From contig JAUSOF010000033.1 of NCBI GenBank assembly GCA_030656145.1, forward strand, positions 175,421 to 239,420: a DNA stretch of 64,000 bases, written 5' to 3'. Both the position numbers and the translations under genes were made by a program. The first letter of the stretch is position 1; every line of letters starts with the position of its first letter. This document shows positions 56,101-64,000 of the stretch, piece by piece. The DNA is from Pseudomonas sp. (GTDB lineage Bacteria > Pseudomonadota > Gammaproteobacteria > Pseudomonadales > Pseudomonadaceae). Below the pieces are notes generated by a model. It saw only the letters and a program-made list of their open reading frames with translations. It was not told the origin of the DNA and made no database searches.

Positions 56101-56505
56101 ATGGCAGCAGCAATCCCATCGCAAGATTTTTCGAAAAGCCAATGTGCAGCCGGCCTGCGTGCGGCGCTGAACATCCTGGATAAGTGGAAGGCTTCCTGCG
56201 AGCAGGCCTGCCAAATCTTGCGTATTTCGCGCAGCACCTATACCCGAGCCAAGCAGCGTGACTCTGAGTGGGCGGTTGGCCTGGACTTTGACCAAATGCA
56301 GCGCATCAGCCTCGTGCTGAATATCCACGCGGCACTGCGCTTAGTGTTCGATAACCCCGAAAACGTCTACGGCTTCCCCACAATGGAGAACCGCAACGAA
56401 TTCTTCAACGGACGCACGCCGCTCGAGATCATGGCGCAGGGCGACATGATCTCGCTGTATGAGACATTCCGGCGGATCGACGCGCTGCGGGGGGCTCAGT
56501 GGTAA
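56101..56505 (+). CDS. Xre/MbcA/ParS-type antitoxin (DUF2384)
   Basis: The 134-residue protein has an N-terminal Xre-like helical part (GLRAALNILDKWKASCEQAC, then RISRSTYTRAKQ) and the C-terminal DUF2384 part (LVLNIHAALRLVF, then FNGRTPLEIMAQGDMISLYE) that blocks RES toxins. GAGG lies 9 nt before the ATG. It is followed without gap by a RES toxin (TAATG). It should also repress the operon through the palindromes upstream. Confidence 0.92.
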   Translation: MAAAIPSQDFSKSQCAAGLRAALNILDKWKASCEQACQILRISRSTYTRAKQRDSEWAVGLDFDQMQRISLVLNIHAALRLVFDNPENVYGFPTMENRNEFFNGRTPLEIMAQGDMISLYETFRRIDALRGAQW

Positions 56506-57200
56506 TGCTAAGCAGCCTTCCTCTTTTGGAAGGCGAGAATTTGCAGGCCTACCGCCTGGTCAACTCCAAGTTCCCGCCCATTGCCTTGTTCGATGACGTC
56601 GCCGACGCAGCGGACTTCGAAGCGCTCTATCAGCTTCAAGCAATAACGAATCCAAGATTGCAGAACGAGCTTGGCCGACTAGAGCTGATCCCCCGCGACC
56701 AGATCCCATTCGGTATTCCTGGATGCTCCTACGCCACAGCGCCCTTTACCCATGTAAACCCGGCCGGCTCGCGCTTTAGCAATGGCAGCTTTGGCGTACT
56801 CTACCTGGCCGACAAAATGGACACAGCGATTGCAGAAGTGCGTCACCACCAGGGGCTCTGCTGGTCGAACGTGCCTGACCTCAATTACGAGCGTTTTGTC
56901 TTCAGAGGGCTAGCCTGTAGTTTTACTGATGCAGGTATGAGAGATGCTGCAGTAGTGCCGCTGTCCGCCCCCATATATGCACCTGACGATTACACGCATT
57001 CTCATCAACTAGGAGGCGAGGCGAAGCGTAAAGCTTGCCCAGGAATGCGTTACAACTCGGTTCGTTCTCAAGGCAGCATCTGCTGGGCGCTCATGACACC
57101 GCGGCCCGTTACCTCAATCATCCAAGCCGCTCATTTCGAAATGATCTGGTGCGGGCAAATTATCAGCGTCAACCGGATTACCACGCTGATAGCTGACTAA
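56505..57200 (+). CDS. RES-domain toxin (NAD-consuming)
   Basis: The 231-residue protein has the RES-domain residues: Arg17 (AYRLV), Arg90 in SRFSNGSFGVLYLAD with Tyr100, Glu111 (IAEVRHH) and Ser185 (RYNSVR). Family members (MbcT, Res) degrade NAD+ by hydrolysis or phosphorolysis and stop growth. The ATG shares a base with the antitoxin stop; GTG at 56499 is an alternative. The gene appears intact. Confidence 0.92.
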   Translation: MLSSLPLLEGENLQAYRLVNSKFPPIALFDDVADAADFEALYQLQAITNPRLQNELGRLELIPRDQIPFGIPGCSYATAPFTHVNPAGSRFSNGSFGVLYLADKMDTAIAEVRHHQGLCWSNVPDLNYERFVFRGLACSFTDAGMRDAAVVPLSAPIYAPDDYTHSHQLGGEAKRKACPGMRYNSVRSQGSICWALMTPRPVTSIIQAAHFEMIWCGQIISVNRITTLIAD

Positions 57201-57477
57201 GTCCCAGTGCTAAGGGTACGACCGAGTATTGCGCTTGAGGCAACCTCCGGCCAAAAAACACCGATTGCAGATGTCAGAGAATTTGACGGGCCCATTACCT
57301 CATCTGCTTCAGCCTGAGTATCTGGACGAGTTCAGCACCCGGATAGCAACACATGGAGCTGGCGCGGGCGGTCGAAGTGCTCGCCGCGGTGGTCCGCTCG
57401 TCGAACTTACGCGTGGATAGCTCGCGGCAGCCAGGGCACTAAACCTCAGCCGGCGTGGGGGCCACCGCTGTGGCCTC
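57201..57477. other. Gene-less stretch after the RES toxin
   Basis: There is no gene. Hairpin GGCCAC-CGCT-GTGGCC is at 57460-57475. The stretch joins the toxin-antitoxin patch to the fragment before the acyl-CoA dehydrogenase stop. Confidence 0.35.
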
Positions 57478-57640
57478 CCGCGTAGGGACCCGCCGTGGCT
57501 AGGCCACGGACCACGCACATTGCCAGGGTCAGGCCCGCCAGCATGCCCAGGCGGCCGCTTTGGTCGAACACCGCTCAGTCGGCAATCGGCAACAGCATCC
57601 TCGCGAGCGCGAACAGGCTGGCTTGTAGGCCGTAACCGTA
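57478..57640 (-). pseudogene. Fragment of a probable membrane protein gene
   Basis: On the minus strand AYGYGLQASLFALARMLLPI, an in-frame TGA, then VFDQSGRLGMLAGLTLAMCV read like part of a transporter or permease. Neither a start nor an intact frame exists. A hairpin CCGTGGC/GCCACGG lies within it (57493-57509). It is probably debris from the event that brought the accessory patch here. Confidence 0.3.
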
Positions 57641-57656
57641 GGCCAATAGATATAAC

Positions 57657-58784
57657 TCACATGCTCCGAGCGATAACCATACGCTGCACGTCGCTGGTGC
57701 CTTCGTAGATCTGACACACCCGTACGTCTCGATAGATCCGCTCCAGTGGAAAGTCCTTGAGGTAGCCGTAGCCACCCAGGGTTTGCAGCGCCGCCGAACA
57801 GACCCGCTCGGCCATCTCCGAGGCAAACAACTTGGCCATTGAGGCCTCGGCCAGACAAGCCAGGCCGGCTTCGCGAAGGCTAGCGGCGTGATGGACCATC
57901 TGCCGCGCCACGGCAATCTGGGTGGCCATATCGGCCAGGCGGAAGGCCACTGCCTGGTGCTCGATGATCGGTTTGCCGAAGGTCACCCGCTCGTGAGCAT
58001 AGTCGCGCGCCACCTCAAAGGCCGCACGCGCCATGCCTACCGCCTGGGCGGCGATGCCGATGCGGCCACCCTCCAGGTTGCCCAGGGCGATGCGATACCC
58101 CTCGCCCTCTTCGCCAAGGCGTAAGCTGGCAGGCAGACGCAGTTCGTCGAGCTGGATCTGGCAGGTATCCGAAGCATGCTGACCAAGCTTGTCCTCGACC
58201 CGCACCACCGAGTAGCCGAGCGTGTCGGTGGGCACGATAAAGGCGCTGATTCCCTTCTTGCCAGCCTCCGGATCGGTCACAGCAAAGACAATTACCATCC
58301 CGGCGTGGTTGCCCGAGGTGATGAACTGCTTACTGCCATTGAGCACATAGTACTCGCCGTCTCGCCGGGCGCGAGTGCGCAGGTCACTGGCATCGGAACC
58401 TGCCTGAGGTTCGGTCAGGGCGAAGGCGCCGAGCATCTTTCCTTCGGCCAACGGCTTGAGAAAGCGCTGCTTCTGCCCCTCGCTGCCGTATTTCAAAATC
58501 GGCATGCAGCCTACCGAGTTGTGCACGCTCATGATGGTCGAGCAGGCCCCATCGCCAGCGGCAATTTCTTCCAGAGCCATGGCGTAGGCTAGGTGGCCGG
58601 TCTGGGCACCGCCCCAGTTTTCCGGCACCAGCATGCCCATAAAGCCCAGTTCGCCCATCTCACCCAGTGCCTCGGCCGGAAACCGGTGCTCGCGGTCCCA
58701 ATCGGCTGCGAAGGGTTTCAACCGTTCCTGGGCAAACTGACGAGCCATGTCGCGGATCTGCAGGTCTTGTTCAGAAGGAATCAT
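57657..58784 (-). CDS. Acyl-CoA dehydrogenase (short- or branched-chain type)
   Basis: The 375-residue FAD enzyme oxidises acyl-CoA to the 2-enoyl-CoA. [15 protein letters not shown] (FAD and substrate signature), [34 protein letters not shown] and [14 protein letters not shown] at the end are diagnostic; the catalytic Glu is in IYEGTS, the short/medium-chain position. GGGAG lies before the ATG. It is the last gene of an operon with a thiolase, an SDR and an acyl-CoA ligase, similar to clusters for isoleucine-derived 2-methylbutyryl-CoA or short-chain fatty acids. The enoyl-CoA hydratase expected in such a route is not visible. Confidence 0.93.
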   Translation of the reverse strand: MIPSEQDLQIRDMARQFAQERLKPFAADWDREHRFPAEALGEMGELGFMGMLVPENWGGAQTGHLAYAMALEEIAAGDGACSTIMSVHNSVGCMPILKYGSEGQKQRFLKPLAEGKMLGAFALTEPQAGSDASDLRTRARRDGEYYVLNGSKQFITSGNHAGMVIVFAVTDPEAGKKGISAFIVPTDTLGYSVVRVEDKLGQHASDTCQIQLDELRLPASLRLGEEGEGYRIALGNLEGGRIGIAAQAVGMARAAFEVARDYAHERVTFGKPIIEHQAVAFRLADMATQIAVARQMVHHAASLREAGLACLAEASMAKLFASEMAERVCSAALQTLGGYGYLKDFPLERIYRDVRVCQIYEGTSDVQRMVIARSM

Positions 58785-58798
58785 GGTGCTCTCCCGGA

Positions 58799-59992
58799 TC
58801 AGTTCAACAACTCGATGGCCATGGCCGTAGCTTCGCCGCCGCCGATACACAGCGAGGCGACGCCGCGCTTGAGGTCGTATTGGCGCAAAGCGCTTAGCAG
58901 GGTCACCAACACCCGAGTGCCCGACGCTCCGATCGGGTGTCCAAGGGAGCAGGCACCGCCATGCACGTTGAGCTTGTCATGGGCGATGTCGAGGTCTCGC
59001 ATGGCAGCCATCGGCACCACGGCAAAAGCCTCGTTGATCTCGAACAGGTCGACCTGGCCAATTTCCCAACCGGTGCGCACCATTAAGCGTTGCAGGGCGC
59101 CGATTGGCGCGGTGGCAAACAGACCTGGCGCATGCGCAAAAGTCGCATGCCCGCGGATCGCCGCCAGTGGCGTCAGGCCACGTTTCTCCGCCTCGGACAA
59201 ACGCATCAATAGCAGCGCTGCAGCGCCGTCAGAGATTGAACTGGCATTGGCAGCGGTCACCGTGCCACCCTCACGAAAGGCCGGCTTGAGGGTCGGTATT
59301 TTGTCTGGGCGCCCCTTGGGTGGTTGCTCGTCACTGTCGATAAGGCGCAGTTCTCGGCCAGCCTTGACCTCCACCCCGACGATCTCGGCGCCAAAGCGGC
59401 CCTCGTTCATGGCCTTCTGGGCTCGGGTCAGTGAGGCAATAGCGAAGGCGTCTTGCTGCTCACGAGTAAAGCCGTAATTCTGAGCACAGTCTTCGGCGAA
59501 GGTGCCCATCAAGCGCCCCTTGTCGTAGGCATCTTCGAGGCCGTCGAGAAACATGTGATCAAGCACCCGACCATGGCCCATGCGATAACCGCTGCGTGCC
59601 CGCTCAAGCAGGTAGGGCGCGTTGGACATGCTCTCCATACCGCCAGCGATCACCACCTCAGCGCTGCCAGCAAGCAACATGTCATGGCCAAGCATCGCCG
59701 CCTTCATCCCTGAGCCGCACATCTTGTTCACTGTCGAGCACACCGTACCTTGGATCAGTCCCGCGCCCAGCGCCGCTTGGCGCGCCGGGGCCTGACCCTG
59801 GCCTGCCTGCAGCACACAGCCCATGATCACTTCATCCACAGCATCGCTGCCCAGGCCCGCGCGCTCGAGGGCGGCGCGGATCGCCACAGCGCCCAGTTGA
59901 GCGGCTGTGACCGCGCTGAAATCGCCGAGGAAGCCGCCCATCGGTGTGCGCGCGGCGCTGACGATAACTACCGGATTCTGTTGATTGCTCAT
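58799..59992 (-). CDS. Acetyl-CoA acyltransferase (thiolase)
   Basis: The 397-residue thiolase has the nucleophile Cys92 in [14 protein letters not shown], the NEAFAVVPM motif, [14 protein letters not shown] and the C-terminal [13 protein letters not shown] with the second active-site Cys. In catabolism it would cleave 3-ketoacyl-CoA or 2-methylacetoacetyl-CoA. The start [17 protein letters not shown] is chosen over an upstream Met. It is located between the SDR and acyl-CoA dehydrogenase genes with a 14-bp gap to the latter. Confidence 0.93.
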   Translation of the reverse strand: MSNQQNPVVIVSAARTPMGGFLGDFSAVTAAQLGAVAIRAALERAGLGSDAVDEVIMGCVLQAGQGQAPARQAALGAGLIQGTVCSTVNKMCGSGMKAAMLGHDMLLAGSAEVVIAGGMESMSNAPYLLERARSGYRMGHGRVLDHMFLDGLEDAYDKGRLMGTFAEDCAQNYGFTREQQDAFAIASLTRAQKAMNEGRFGAEIVGVEVKAGRELRLIDSDEQPPKGRPDKIPTLKPAFREGGTVTAANASSISDGAAALLLMRLSEAEKRGLTPLAAIRGHATFAHAPGLFATAPIGALQRLMVRTGWEIGQVDLFEINEAFAVVPMAAMRDLDIAHDKLNVHGGACSLGHPIGASGTRVLVTLLSALRQYDLKRGVASLCIGGGEATAMAIELLN

Positions 59993-60089
59993 GTTAGTTG
60001 CCCTCATCTGCGGGTTTCGCTGCGCGTTACCCGATCTGTCTATGGCCCGAAAACTATTACTATCGAGCCCTTACCTTGGTTGGAACGTT

Positions 60090-60857
60090 CTATTTCGCAG
60101 CCATACGCAAGGCGCCATCCAGGCGGATGACCTCGCCATTGAGCATGGGGTTCTCGATAATGTGCCGTACCAACGCGGCGTATTCGTCAGGGCGACCCAG
60201 GCGCGGCGGGAATGGCACGTTGGCGGCCAGCGAATCGCGTACCTCCTGCGGCATGCCAGCCATCATGGGCGTCTCGAAGATGCCCGGCGCGATGCACATC
60301 ACGCGGATTCCCGAGCGTGCCAGATCGCGCGCCGCCGGCAGGGTCAGAGCGGCCACGCCACCCTTGGAGGCAGCATATGCGGCCTGGCCCATCTGCCCGT
60401 CGAAAGCTGCGACCGACGCGGTATTGACGATAACACCGCGCTCGCCCTGCTCATTCGGCTCGCCCTGGGCCATGGCCTCGGCGGCCAGGCGTAGCATGTT
60501 GAAGCTGCCTACTAAGTTGATCTGAATGACTCTGCTGAAGCTGTCCAGGCCATGGGCACCATTGCGCCCTAGGACCTTCTCCGCCGGCGCCACGCCGGCG
60601 CAGTTGATGAGTCCGTGTAGGCCGCCAAAGGCCTCGAGTGCCGCACTCACCGCGCGGCGGCCGTCCTCCTCGCGAGTAATGTCGGTCTGCACAAAGCACG
60701 CCTGGACACCCAGCTCCGCAGCCCGCGCCTCGCCAGCCTCGGCATTGATGTCCGCCAACACTACCTTAGCGCCCTGCCCGACCAGAGTACGAGCAGTAGC
60801 CAGGCCCAGCCCGGAACTGGCACCGGTCAGGAGAAACACTCGATCTTCGATACGCAT
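60090..60857 (-). CDS. 3-Hydroxyacyl-CoA dehydrogenase, SDR type (HSD17B10-like)
   Basis: The 255-residue short-chain dehydrogenase has [12 protein letters not shown] for NAD binding, the [10 protein letters not shown] segment, Ser in [11 protein letters not shown] and the catalytic Tyr-Lys in YAASKGG. The C-terminal part [19 protein letters not shown] is typical of type II 3-hydroxyacyl-CoA dehydrogenases, which use short branched 3-hydroxyacyl-CoA. It precedes the thiolase gene in the operon and supplies its substrate. Confidence 0.9.
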   Translation of the reverse strand: MRIEDRVFLLTGASSGLGLATARTLVGQGAKVVLADINAEAGEARAAELGVQACFVQTDITREEDGRRAVSAALEAFGGLHGLINCAGVAPAEKVLGRNGAHGLDSFSRVIQINLVGSFNMLRLAAEAMAQGEPNEQGERGVIVNTASVAAFDGQMGQAAYAASKGGVAALTLPAARDLARSGIRVMCIAPGIFETPMMAGMPQEVRDSLAANVPFPPRLGRPDEYAALVRHIIENPMLNGEVIRLDGALRMAAK

Positions 60858-60872
60858 GTTGCGATTCCTTGT

Positions 60873-62522
60873 TCAGTGGGCGGCCGCCTGGGCCTTGGCA
60901 ATTTCCTGGTTGCGCAGGAGAAAACGCTGAATCTTGCCGCTGGGGGTCTTCGGCAACTCGTCGACGAACTCGACTTCGCGTGGGTAGGCATGCGCCGACA
61001 GGCGCTTGCGCACATGTTGTTTGAGCTCTTCGGCCAGTACAGCATCCGCGCGGAACTGCGGCTGCAGGACGACAAAGGCCTTGACCAGTTCGGTGCGCTC
61101 CGGGTCCGGCTTGCCGATCACCGCCGCCTCTATCACCGCAGGGTGCTCGATCAGTGCGCTCTCCACGTCGAACGGGCCAACCCGGTAGCCTGAGGTGGTG
61201 ATCACGTCATCGCTGCGACCAACGAAGCTGATGCTGCCGTCCTCGTTCAGTTCGACCGTGTCGCCGCTTAGGTAGTAGTTGCCAACGAAAGCCTTGGTCG
61301 ACATGTCCTGATAACCGGGAAACCAGAACAACGGCGAACGCGTCCGGTCCAGTGCGAGGATGCCCGGCTGTCCGGGCGGCAGCTCGCGATGCTGTTCGTC
61401 CAGCACCACCACGCGGTGACCGGGAATAGCGAAACCAGCAGCGCCGATACGCACCGGATGGTGCAGTGCATGGTGATTGCAAAGCACCATACCCAGTTCG
61501 GTCTGGCCGTAGTGGTCATGGATGCAGGTATTAAGGCCGTCGGAGAACCAGCGAATAACCTCCGGGCTTAGCGGCTCGCCTGCACTGCTGACAGCGCGCA
61601 GGCACCCGCGGAGCAAGGACTCGACCTGCGGTTTAGCGGCCAGCAGCATACGGAAGGCAGTGGGCGAGCCGGCCAGGTTGCTGATGCCGTATTTACGTAT
61701 GATCCGGCAGGTGCTCTCCACCGTAAACGCGCCCTCGTAGAAGGTCGTCGGGTGACCCATGGCCAACGGCCCCGTCACTGCGTAGTAGAGGCCGTAAGCC
61801 CAGCCGGGATCGGCTAAGTTCCAGAAGGCGTCTTCGGGACGCAGGTCGACCGCCTCGCGCATATAGCCGACGAAGGCCAGGATCGCCTTGAGGGGCACCG
61901 GCACCGGCTTGGCCAGCCCGGTGGTACCGGAGGTGAACATCATCAAAAAGGGATCGTCGGCCGAGCGCAGCACCGGTTCGAACTCGGCCGAGTGGCGCTC
62001 CAGCTCAGCCCAGAAACTGAAATCACCACGCTGGATACCCTGGCCTTTGGCGCCAGTGACGGTGACGAGCAGTGGTGTACCCTCGACTTCATCCAGTTTG
62101 CTGCGGTTAGCCGCGTCAGTCACGACAACCTTGGCACCGGAACCCTGCAACCGGTGCTCGATGGCCTTGGGACCGAAGGCGGTGAACAGCGGCTGGTAAA
62201 CCGCGCCCAAGCGCCAGGTGCCAAGGATTGTGATCAACAACTCGACGTTGCGCGGCAGCATGCCTGCCACGCAATCGCCTGGGCGCACACCTTGGGCCTC
62301 GAGAAAGTTGGCAAACCGCGCCGCCTGGTCCTGCAGCTCGCAAAAGGTGTAGCTCGCACTGCTACCGTCGCGGCCTTCCCAGAACAGGGCGATGCGGCCT
62401 GGCAAGGCGTGCCGGTCGCAGCATTCGACACAGGCGTTGAGGGCGTCTAGGGAACCGGCCAGGGTAGTGGCAGCCGTGCTGGGTAGATCGAAGTCGCGGG
62501 CAGCGCTCAGGTAATCCTGCAT
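60873..62522 (-). CDS. Acyl-CoA synthetase (AMP-binding, medium-chain type)
   Basis: The 549-residue adenylate-forming enzyme has the P-loop MMFTSGTTGLAKPVPV, the HDHYGQTELGM motif, WFSDGLNTC, and the catalytic Lys in PKTPSGKIQRF. It activates a carboxylic acid as acyl-CoA, feeding the acyl-CoA dehydrogenase further down the operon. Its SDR neighbour begins 15 bp after the stop. Substrate specificity cannot be read from the sequence; short or branched acids are likely from context. Confidence 0.92.
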   Translation of the reverse strand: MQDYLSAARDFDLPSTAATTLAGSLDALNACVECCDRHALPGRIALFWEGRDGSSASYTFCELQDQAARFANFLEAQGVRPGDCVAGMLPRNVELLITILGTWRLGAVYQPLFTAFGPKAIEHRLQGSGAKVVVTDAANRSKLDEVEGTPLLVTVTGAKGQGIQRGDFSFWAELERHSAEFEPVLRSADDPFLMMFTSGTTGLAKPVPVPLKAILAFVGYMREAVDLRPEDAFWNLADPGWAYGLYYAVTGPLAMGHPTTFYEGAFTVESTCRIIRKYGISNLAGSPTAFRMLLAAKPQVESLLRGCLRAVSSAGEPLSPEVIRWFSDGLNTCIHDHYGQTELGMVLCNHHALHHPVRIGAAGFAIPGHRVVVLDEQHRELPPGQPGILALDRTRSPLFWFPGYQDMSTKAFVGNYYLSGDTVELNEDGSISFVGRSDDVITTSGYRVGPFDVESALIEHPAVIEAAVIGKPDPERTELVKAFVVLQPQFRADAVLAEELKQHVRKRLSAHAYPREVEFVDELPKTPSGKIQRFLLRNQEIAKAQAAAH

Positions 62523-62639
62523 GTCGGTGACTCTCGGTTTGTTGTTGTCCCGAAATAGTCGCGATGTAGGTTGTTAACGACAATGTCGACAGGCGTCTAT
62601 CGGCCTGAGCGATTTGGACAACTGGACTCAGACCGAGAG

Positions 62640-63665
62640 CTACTGCTCGGGATGCATCAGCGCGCGGTACTGCCCAGGGGTAGTGCCGGTCCACTTTTTG
62701 AACGCCTTGTAGAAGGCGCTGCTGTCGGCAAAGCCGAGCTCGAAGGCCAGTTCGGTAAAGTTGCCCTCGCCGCGATCCAAGCGGGCTATGGCCTGGTCAC
62801 GTCGCAATTGGTCCTTGAGTCCCTGGAAAGACTGGCCTTCCTGGGCCAACTTGCGCCGCAGGGTCGAGGGTGCCATGAAAAAATGACTGGATATCGACTC
62901 AAAATCAGGCCATCGCTCGGCTTTGAGACTGCGCAGGTAAACCTTGATTCGCGCCGCATGGCTACGCGGATCGCGGTAACGAACCAGGATGTTGGCTGGT
63001 GCGCCGGCGAGGAAGCGCTTGAGCTCTCGCTCGCTGCGCCGTAACGGCTGCTCCAGGCACTCTGCATTGAACAACAGGCGACTTCGCGGCCGGGCGAAGC
63101 GCAGGTTGCTGCTGAACATTACCAGGTAATCTTCGAGATAGTCCGGCGCCTGGCAGTGCAGCTCGACTGCAAGGATAGGAATACGTCGACCCGCGAGCCA
63201 GCAAGCGAGGCCATGCACGATCATCCACAGAGTGAAACAGCCGAAGGCTCGGCAGGTGTGCCCCGCAGGCTCATCGATGACGATTGCCGCCATGCCGCCC
63301 TGACGCTCGATGCGGGGTGTCAGGTTATCAAATATCAGACTGAGAAACGCCAGCGCAGTATCTAGGGCTGCCCCTAGAGTAGGCTCACGCAATGCAGTGC
63401 GGGCCATGAAAGCATAGCTGCCGGACTTCATTCGCCGCAGGTTCATGCCAAAAAACTCGTCGTCCATGGCCGTGGACAGCCCCAGCCATAAGCGTGCATA
63501 CGCCTGCGCGGACACTCGCGCATAGGGCTTGTTGAGCAACTCCGGGGCGATACCGGCCAGGGTCAGCAGTGCATCGCAGCTCTGTCCCTGGGCACGCCAT
63601 TGATCCAGAGCCTCAACAACCAGGCGGACCGAGATGGTGCCCTTCTCAACCGCGGCGCCTGTCAT
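62640..63665 (-). CDS. AraC-family regulator with arabinose-binding-like N-terminal domain
   Basis: The 341-residue protein has an N-terminal effector region of the PF12625 type (YARVSAQAYARLWLGLS, GSYAFMARTAL, LEDYLVMFSSNLRF) and a C-terminal pair of helix-turn-helices (MAPSTLRRKLAQEGQSFQ and LAFELGFADSSAFYKAFKKW). It lies in the same direction between two acyl-CoA ligase genes, so it probably activates the operon on an acyl substrate. The ATG at 63665 is chosen; GTG two codons upstream is possible. Confidence 0.9.
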   Translation of the reverse strand: MTGAAVEKGTISVRLVVEALDQWRAQGQSCDALLTLAGIAPELLNKPYARVSAQAYARLWLGLSTAMDDEFFGMNLRRMKSGSYAFMARTALREPTLGAALDTALAFLSLIFDNLTPRIERQGGMAAIVIDEPAGHTCRAFGCFTLWMIVHGLACWLAGRRIPILAVELHCQAPDYLEDYLVMFSSNLRFARPRSRLLFNAECLEQPLRRSERELKRFLAGAPANILVRYRDPRSHAARIKVYLRSLKAERWPDFESISSHFFMAPSTLRRKLAQEGQSFQGLKDQLRRDQAIARLDRGEGNFTELAFELGFADSSAFYKAFKKWTGTTPGQYRALMHPEQ

Positions 63666-63687
63666 GCCCACCCCAAGACCACCGCCA

Positions 63688-64000
63688 TCAGCTGACCTCC
63701 TCCAGCTCCGCCAGCGTCAGCTCGCGCATGCGGAACTTCTGCACTTTGCCGGTCACGGTCATCGGGAATTCATCGACGAACTTGAAGTGGCGCGGCACCT
63801 TGAAATGAGCGATGCGTCCCTTGCAAAACTCAGCCAGCTCCACTGCAGCCGCCTGGTGACCTGGGTGACACTTGACCCAAGCGACGATCTCCTCCCCATA
63901 CTTGGCGTCGGGAATACCCACCACCTGCACATCGGCAACCGCCGGATGTGCGAACAAAAACTCCTCGATCTCCCGCGGGTACACGTTCTCACCGCCGCGA
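63688..64000 (-). CDS. AMP-binding acyl-CoA synthetase, C-terminal part (truncated at the window end)
   Basis: The last 103 residues of an adenylate-forming enzyme are visible: [20 protein letters not shown] and [13 protein letters not shown], with the conserved Lys in VTGKVQK. The 5' part lies beyond 64000. It is upstream of the AraC gene with a 22-bp gap, in the arrangement of a second acyl-CoA ligase. Its N-terminal domain and start cannot be assessed. Confidence 0.9.
   Translation of the reverse strand, partial: RGGENVYPREIEEFLFAHPAVADVQVVGIPDAKYGEEIVAWVKCHPGHQAAAVELAEFCKGRIAHFKVPRHFKFVDEFPMTVTGKVQKFRMRELTLAELEEVS

Overview
The window looks like a chromosome segment of a Pseudomonas (Pseudomonadaceae, gammaproteobacteria). 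Several blocks keep the P. aeruginosa gene order: aotJQMOP-argR beside acsA, phhR divergent from phhABC, nosP-nahK, the purine and glyoxylate cluster, and an acyl-CoA cluster of the PA2552-PA2557 type. GC-rich third codon positions, Pseudomonas-style REP hairpins and the protein families agree. The species cannot be named from sequence alone. No rRNA, tRNA, CRISPR array, insertion sequence or phage was seen.

Layout. 1-2837: end of a retropepsin-like peptidase, an inactive transglutaminase fused to seven membrane helices, and an ATP-grasp ligase (one operon). 3149-8348: purine ring degradation (hiuH, puuE, uraD, alc, allA, puuD), carrying urate to glyoxylate and urea. 8613-13057: a CPA2 antiporter, a purine permease and a Tsx-type outer membrane channel. 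13347-15789: a moaA copy, a TetR regulator and a DUF336 protein. 15952-23537: a LysR regulator and the glyoxylate-to-glycerate route (gcl, hyi, glxR, ttuD) plus pyruvate kinase. 23800-27234: urea transporter, K+ channel, SLC13-type transporter. 27268-32623: arginine/ornithine ABC transporter and ArgR. 33268-35223: acsA. 35803-38442: a deaminase and three lipoproteins. 38505-42705: phenylalanine hydroxylation. 42778-46510: NahK/NosP nitric-oxide signalling. 46730-50871: a micro-ORF, a porin and pqqF. 51266-53054: an RsbQ-like hydrolase overlapping a PAS-GGDEF cyclase. 53055-57656: an accessory, partly AT-rich patch with gene fragments and two divergent toxin-antitoxin modules (hipA-xre and xre-res). 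57657-64000: acyl-CoA degradation operon with an AraC regulator.

How it works together. The purine block is one catabolic unit. Urate enters through the Tsx-like channel and NCS2 permease. PuuD, HiuH, UraD, PuuE, Alc and AllA degrade it. Gcl, Hyi, GlxR, TtuD and Pyk bring glyoxylate into central metabolism, and the urea channel moves the released urea. A palindrome TTGTNNACAA lies upstream of hiuH, puuE, the permease, moaA and the DUF336 gene (six sites), which suggests one regulator for the set. MoaA would supply molybdenum cofactor for a xanthine dehydrogenase outside the window.

Most noteworthy candidates for undescribed biology: the RsbQ-like hydrolase/PAS-GGDEF pair (a possible ligand-sensing input to c-di-GMP), the back-to-back toxin-antitoxin modules sharing one control region, the three-lipoprotein operon, a possible small RNA ending in tandem terminators near 35550-35600, and a 29-residue membrane micro-protein. 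Functions rest on recognised motifs and remembered synteny; no database search was run.
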